64,000 bases of DNA from Sipunculus nudus (lineage: Eukaryota; Annelida; Sipuncula; Golfingiida; Sipunculidae), in assembly GCA_026874595.1 (NCBI GenBank), contig CM049316.1, positions 5,782,339-5,846,338 on the forward strand, read 5' to 3'. Positions 61,401-64,000 of this stretch are shown in pieces. The position numbers and the translations under genes were made by a program. How positions within the stretch are numbered: position 1 is the stretch's first letter; the number at the start of each line of letters is the position of its first letter. The notes beneath the pieces are model-generated. The model saw nothing but the letters and a program-made list of their open reading frames with translations. It was not told where the DNA came from and did no database searches.

Positions 61401-61516
61401 TGTTGGCGATCCGAACGTATGGCCATGTTCAACTTTGGAAGAATCAGGCTCTTACACGTGTTCAAATGGCTGGTACCGGGATCAGTGTCACGCCAGGTGT
61501 TACTCAGAATGCACAG
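47461..61516 (+). CDS. Secreted CAP, EGF-like and ShKT-like multidomain protein (13 exons, 3' end outside window)
   Basis: Thirteen exons join in one frame to give 480 residues with no stop, all with GT-AG borders: 47461-47631, 47880-48013, 50077-50182, 50931-51019, 51365-51501, 52389-52427, 52818-52913, 53360-53455, 54289-54390, 54736-54831, 55292-55417, 56058-56180, 61391-61516. The product starts with a signal peptide ([15 protein letters not shown]), then a CAP domain, a cysteine-rich hinge, and alternating EGF-like and ShKT-like modules. CAP proteins are secreted and disulphide-rich; EGF and ShKT modules usually mediate extracellular binding. From exon 5 on every exon ends in phase 1, the classic pattern of module shuffling. 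The specific function is unknown. The last exon ends at a donor, so more exons lie beyond. Confidence 0.88.
47880..48013 (+). CDS. Exon: CAP domain, part 2
   Basis: Acceptor ATGCAG, donor GTAAAA. Encodes [20 protein letters not shown] and [12 protein letters not shown]. Ends in phase 2, which fits the next exon. Confidence 0.85.
48140..49575. mobile_element. Possible pogo-like element in intron, hosting a LINE
   Basis: TACAGTAGAG at the left and CTACTCTACTTA at the right, with GTTCGGAT(A/T)AA motifs inside both ends, resemble pogo/Tigger termini with TA flanks. The Rex1-like LINE fragment lies between. Weak. Confidence 0.25.
48294..49196 (+). pseudogene. Rex1/CR1-like LINE reverse transcriptase fragment
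   Basis: In intron 2 of the CAP-EGF gene, same strand. One frame runs from 48294 ([16 protein letters not shown]) to the stop at 49196. In-frame TGA and TAA codons lie near 48379 and 48424; it is open after that. It shows [14 protein letters not shown], the catalytic FADDTT, a CFKFLGI block, [11 protein letters not shown], and the terminal [14 protein letters not shown] and HPAHYLF blocks. The 5' half of the element is missing. Confidence 0.8.
49920..50050. repeat. Degenerate short repeats in intron
   Basis: ATAGACG(G/T)G and nearby bases recur about every 35-50 bases, just upstream of the CAP exon at 50077. Very diverged. Confidence 0.3.
50077..50182 (+). CDS. Exon: CAP domain, part 3
   Basis: Acceptor TTCTAG, donor GTGAGA. 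Carries the W-X2-E-like segment [15 protein letters not shown] and TGHYTI, equivalent to the conserved GHYTQ block. Phase 2 in, phase 0 out. Confidence 0.75.
50931..51019 (+). CDS. Exon: CAP domain, C-terminal part
   Basis: Acceptor AATTCAG, donor GTAAGG. Encodes [20 protein letters not shown], the GCG...VCNY motif that ends CAP domains. Confidence 0.85.
51365..51501 (+). CDS. Exon: cysteine-rich hinge
   Basis: Acceptor TTTTAAG, donor GTAAGT. Encodes [16 protein letters not shown] and then [17 protein letters not shown], a four-cysteine hinge like that after CAP domains. First exon to end in phase 1. Confidence 0.85.
52389..52427 (+). CDS. 39-bp mini-exon
   Basis: [13 protein letters not shown], 13 codons, phase 1 at both ends. 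The donor GTAAGT leads straight into a TA microsatellite (52434-52474). Confidence 0.75.
52818..52913 (+). CDS. Exon: EGF-like module 1
   Basis: 32 codons, phase 1-1, one complete EGF-like module ([17 protein letters not shown] and six cysteines). Confidence 0.85.
53360..53455 (+). CDS. Exon: ShKT-like module 1
   Basis: 32 codons, phase 1-1. Cysteine spacing ends C-X3-C-X2-C (CAAYCKKC), as in ShKT domains. Confidence 0.75.
53586..54071. mobile_element. Intronic MITE with TTAA flanks
   Basis: 486 bp with imperfect ends AGGGGC ... GCACCT and TTAA on both sides (53582-53585 and 54072-54075). TTAA duplications fit piggyBac- or Kolobok-type elements. Non-coding. Confidence 0.45.
54289..54390 (+). 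CDS. Exon: EGF-like module 2
   Basis: 34 codons, phase 1-1. [14 protein letters not shown] and [11 protein letters not shown], a typical EGF ending. Confidence 0.88.
54736..54831 (+). CDS. Exon: EGF-like module 3
   Basis: 32 codons, phase 1-1. [17 protein letters not shown] then YRGKTC. Confidence 0.88.
55292..55417 (+). CDS. Exon: ShKT-like module 2
   Basis: 42 codons, phase 1-1. Six cysteines ending CHARCYPEC. Closely related to the exon at 61391; the intron sequence after both (GAGGGTCAAAGGTCATG) is also shared. Confidence 0.85.
56058..56180 (+). CDS. Exon: EGF-like module 4
   Basis: 41 codons, phase 1-1. [15 protein letters not shown] and WKGDLCDK. Its last ten bases, TGTGATAAAG, and its donor GTGAGT form the first monomer of the 31-bp array that follows. 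Confidence 0.88.
56171..60968 (+). repeat. 31-bp minisatellite derived from a splice donor
   Basis: About 150 monomers near TGATAAAGGTGAGTCTAATT followed by AACGACCTATG. The first overlaps the real exon-intron border at 56180/56181. Four monomer types recur in order over much of the array (a 124-bp higher-order period, e.g. GATGAAGCTGAG at 56359 and 56483). Two of the four types keep AAGGTGAGT; the others read AACTGTGACT and AAGCTGAGT and so lose the donor. Each unit also has CTAAT/TTAAC, a branch-point-like motif, but no pyrimidine tract. It fills almost all of the intron. Confidence 0.92.
61391..61516 (+). CDS. Exon: ShKT-like module 3 (duplicate of exon 11)
   Basis: 42 codons, phase 1-1, with the same length and cysteine frame as 55292-55417 and long stretches of identical bases (e.g. 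TTCAAATGGCTGGTACCGGG). Acceptor ACAAAG, donor GTTAGT. A tandem exon duplication; the EGF exon between them may have a partner outside the window. Confidence 0.85.
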
Positions 61517-61623
61517 GTTAGTAGCAGTTGAGGGTCAAAGGTCATGGTGACCACTTGTTTCTCTGGGTTGCAGGTTAGTAGGAATCGAGTGTCAAAGGTC
61601 ATTGACACCACTTTCTCTTGAGT

Positions 61624-62703
61624 AATGTTTTATAGTGATGTGTTTTGTATTGATTTATAGTGATGTGTTTTGTATTGTTTTATAGTGATGTGTTTTGTAT
61701 TGTTTTATAGTGATGTGTTTTGTAATGTTTTATAGTGATGTGTTTTGTGTTGTTTTATAGTGATGTGTTTTGTAATGTTTTATAGTGATGTGTTTTGTAT
61801 TGTTTTATAGTGATGTGTTTTGTATTGTTTTATAGTGATGTGTTTTGTATTGATTTATAGTGATGTGTTTTGTATTGTTTTATAGTGATGTGTTTTGTAA
61901 TGTTTTTTAGTGATGTGTTTTGTATTGTTTTATAGTGATGTGTTTTGTAATGTTTTATAGTGATGTGTTTTGTAATGTTTTATAGTGATGTGTTTTGTAT
62001 TGTTTTATAGTGATGTGTTTTGTATTGTTTTATAGTGATGTGTTTTGTATTGTTTTATAGTGATGTGTTTTGTAATGTTTTATAGTGATGTGTTTTGTAT
62101 TGTTTTATAGTGATGTGTTTTGTATTGTTTTATAGTGATGTGTTTTGTATTGATTTATAGTGATGTGTTTTGTATTGTTTTATAGTGATGTGTTTTGTAT
62201 TGTTTTATAGTAATGTGTTTTGTAATGTTTTATAGTGATGTGTTTTGTATTGTTTTATAGTGATGTGTTTTGTAATGTTTTATAGTGATGTGTTTTGTAT
62301 TGTTTTATAGTGATGTGTTTTGTATTGATTTATAGTGATGTGTTTTGTATTGTTTTATAGTGATGTGTTTTGTAATGTTTTATAATGATGTGTTTTGTAT
62401 TGTTTTATAGTGATGTGTTTTGTATTGTTTTATAGTGATGTGTTTTGTATTGATTGATAGTGATGTGTTTTGTATTGTTTTATAGTGATGTGTTTTGTAA
62501 TGTTTTATAGTGATGTGTTTTGTATTGTTTTATAGTGATGTGTTTTGTATTGTTTTATAGTGATGTGTTTTGTATTGATTTATAGTGATGTGTTTTGTAT
62601 TGTTTTATAGTGATGTGTTTTGTAATGTTTTATAGTGATGTGTTTTGTATTGTTTTATAGTGATGTGTTTTGTATTGTTTTATAGTGATGTGTTTTGTAT
62701 TAT
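61624..62703. repeat. 25-bp minisatellite, about 43 copies
   Basis: Monomer TATAGTGATGTGTTTTGTAT followed by TGTTT. Variants differ at one or two sites (TTGATT, TTGTTT, AATGTTT). In the right part the variants follow a five-monomer, 125-bp order repeated at least three times. Confidence 0.92.
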
Positions 62704-62908
62704 TAAGTTTTCATTCATCCATCATCTATGCGTGGTGAGCCTGAATGTAAATATGCCTATGTTGCAACACAGGCGCTTGAATCGCTTTATGTGTTGATAT
62801 TGGGTTAAATAGTGTTCAATTTACCTTAACAACAATCCCCTACCGTTTAATGAGCTGTAAACCATATTATATCGCTTGCCGGTACTTGTTTATATAATAG
62901 ATACACAA

Positions 62909-63283
62909 GGCCGGCATCCAAGTCTGCGGACGAGTCTGTATCCATTAAGCGACAAACAGACAGATTTATCCCAGATTACTATTTCCATAATTATCAACCA
63001 ATCAGGTGTTAGGTTCCAGGGGGGAATCCTTACTGCTGACCAAGATACATGGGGATTTCCTTGTTTGGGGTAACAGCTGCTTAATGGATGCAGACTAGTT
63101 ACAAATAAGAGCTCATTACAAGTGGTACACTGTGTGTATTGGAATTGTTGATGCTTTTATAGACAGAAGAACTGGCCATTTAACGACTGTAAGTTTCTTC
63201 CCTCGAAAATCTTTGAAATATTTGGGAATTTTAATTGATTTCTTGTATTATTGCCTACCCGTCCGCAGACTTGGATGCCGGCC
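62909..63283. mobile_element. Inverted-repeat element, 24-bp arms
   Basis: A 24-bp arm at 62909-62932 (starting GGCCGGCATCCAAGTC) is repeated perfectly in reverse complement at 63260-63283. The ~330 bp between is non-coding. Probably a MITE or foldback element. Confidence 0.6.
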
Positions 63284-63284
63284 T

Positions 63285-63900
63285 GTGGTTGCAACCACTA
63301 CTGTAATAACGTTCACTATTGTAATAATTATTAAGGGCAAAACTGAAGAATATTTCAACATAGTTCATCTTGAAATGCCACCATCTTCTTATATTTTTGT
63401 TCAATAGTGATATGCTGGGCATTAAAGTATTCCAAACGTTGTAATCCATCCTTACTTAATTAATTTTACCTAATACGAAATTTATTACAATAGTGAACGT
63501 TATTACAATAGTGACCGTGTCGAGCAACCACTGTTGTAATTACAGTCACTATTGTAATATAAAATAGCCGCAACTTTTATCTCACCACTGAAGAAATAAT
63601 TTCCCTCGTAGTTCATCTTGAAATGCCACCATCTTTTTTATATTTGTGTTCAAGTGTAAAATGCTGGGGAATTATAGTATTCCAAATGTTGAAATCAATC
63701 TTACTTAATTAATTATACCTATAACGAAATTTATTACAATAGTGAAGGTTATTACAATAATGACCGTGTCAAGCAACCACTATTGTAATAACGGTCTCTA
63801 ATGTAATAAAAAATAGCCGCCACGTGTATCTCACCACTGAAGAATTAATTTGTCCACATCTTATATTTTGAAATTCCACTTATATTTCATATTTGTGCAA
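63285..63900. repeat. ~248-bp tandem repeat with palindromes
   Basis: About two and a half units. Each carries TTACAATAGTGA in direct and inverted copies (e.g. 63503-63515 against 63545-63557, a 13-bp stem) and a shared GTTCATCTTGAAATGCCACC block (63363 and 63611). Non-coding. Confidence 0.7.
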
Positions 63901-64000
63901 AACATTTCTTGCACTTGGACTCCATACATTATTACTCTGATATGTAAAAACACATCTCTACCCGTTCCCTCTCACAACGTGATGAAGATTCCTGTGCGCC

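Overview
The window looks like a nuclear genomic fragment from an invertebrate, most likely a mollusc or another lophotrochozoan. The evidence is spliced genes with GT-AG introns, AT-rich intergenic DNA, and a dense load of animal transposons (Penelope-like, CR1/Rex1/I-type LINEs, a Gmr1-like Gypsy, miniature DNA elements). There is no operon structure and there are no bacterial signals. The taxon is inferred from repeat and domain content; no search was possible.

Layout. 1.3-4.3 kb: two divergent decayed genes, a P2X7-C-terminal-like protein with a 45-bp coding minisatellite (minus) and a transposase-like gene (plus), perhaps one two-gene DNA transposon. 4.7-6.4 kb: a miniature LTR element in tandem (LTR-internal-LTR-internal-LTR), whose ~156-bp LTRs carry tRNA-like A and B boxes, followed by a 741-bp tandem duplication holding Harbinger-like MITEs. 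6.75-7.2 kb: probable solo LTR. 9.5-16.6 kb: a near-complete young Gypsy element with 99% identical LTRs, a proline-tRNA-type primer site and the unusual pol order protease-integrase-RT-RNase H. 8.9-18.1 kb and 34.2-40.0 kb: two inverted arms of an older duplication. They carry pieces of a possible small secreted-peptide gene and act as mutual empty-site controls for the Gypsy, a solo LTR and an hAT-like element. 20.4-26.9 kb and 30.8-34.2 kb: two Penelope-like elements broken by nested insertions, including a LINE with a 102-bp target duplication. 27.5-30.5 kb: a CR1-like LINE that kept its esterase ORF1 and endonuclease but lost its reverse transcriptase. 41.8-42.5 kb: a probable LTR.

The one convincing host gene is at 44.2-61.5 kb on the plus strand and runs off the window. 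A TATA/CRE promoter, with a 70-bp repeat carrying ATTGG boxes upstream, precedes a short untranslated exon. Thirteen coding exons follow, which join in frame for 480 residues: signal peptide, CAP (SCP/CRISP) domain, then EGF-like and ShKT-like modules, nearly all on phase-1 exons.

The most striking structure is the intron after exon 12. Its 5' splice site has been amplified with its flanks into a ~4.8-kb array of roughly 150 monomers of 31 bp, about half of which keep a strong AAG|GTGAGT donor. The next exon is a duplicate of exon 11, its own donor region has been duplicated once, and a 25-bp minisatellite with a five-monomer higher-order pattern lies just downstream.
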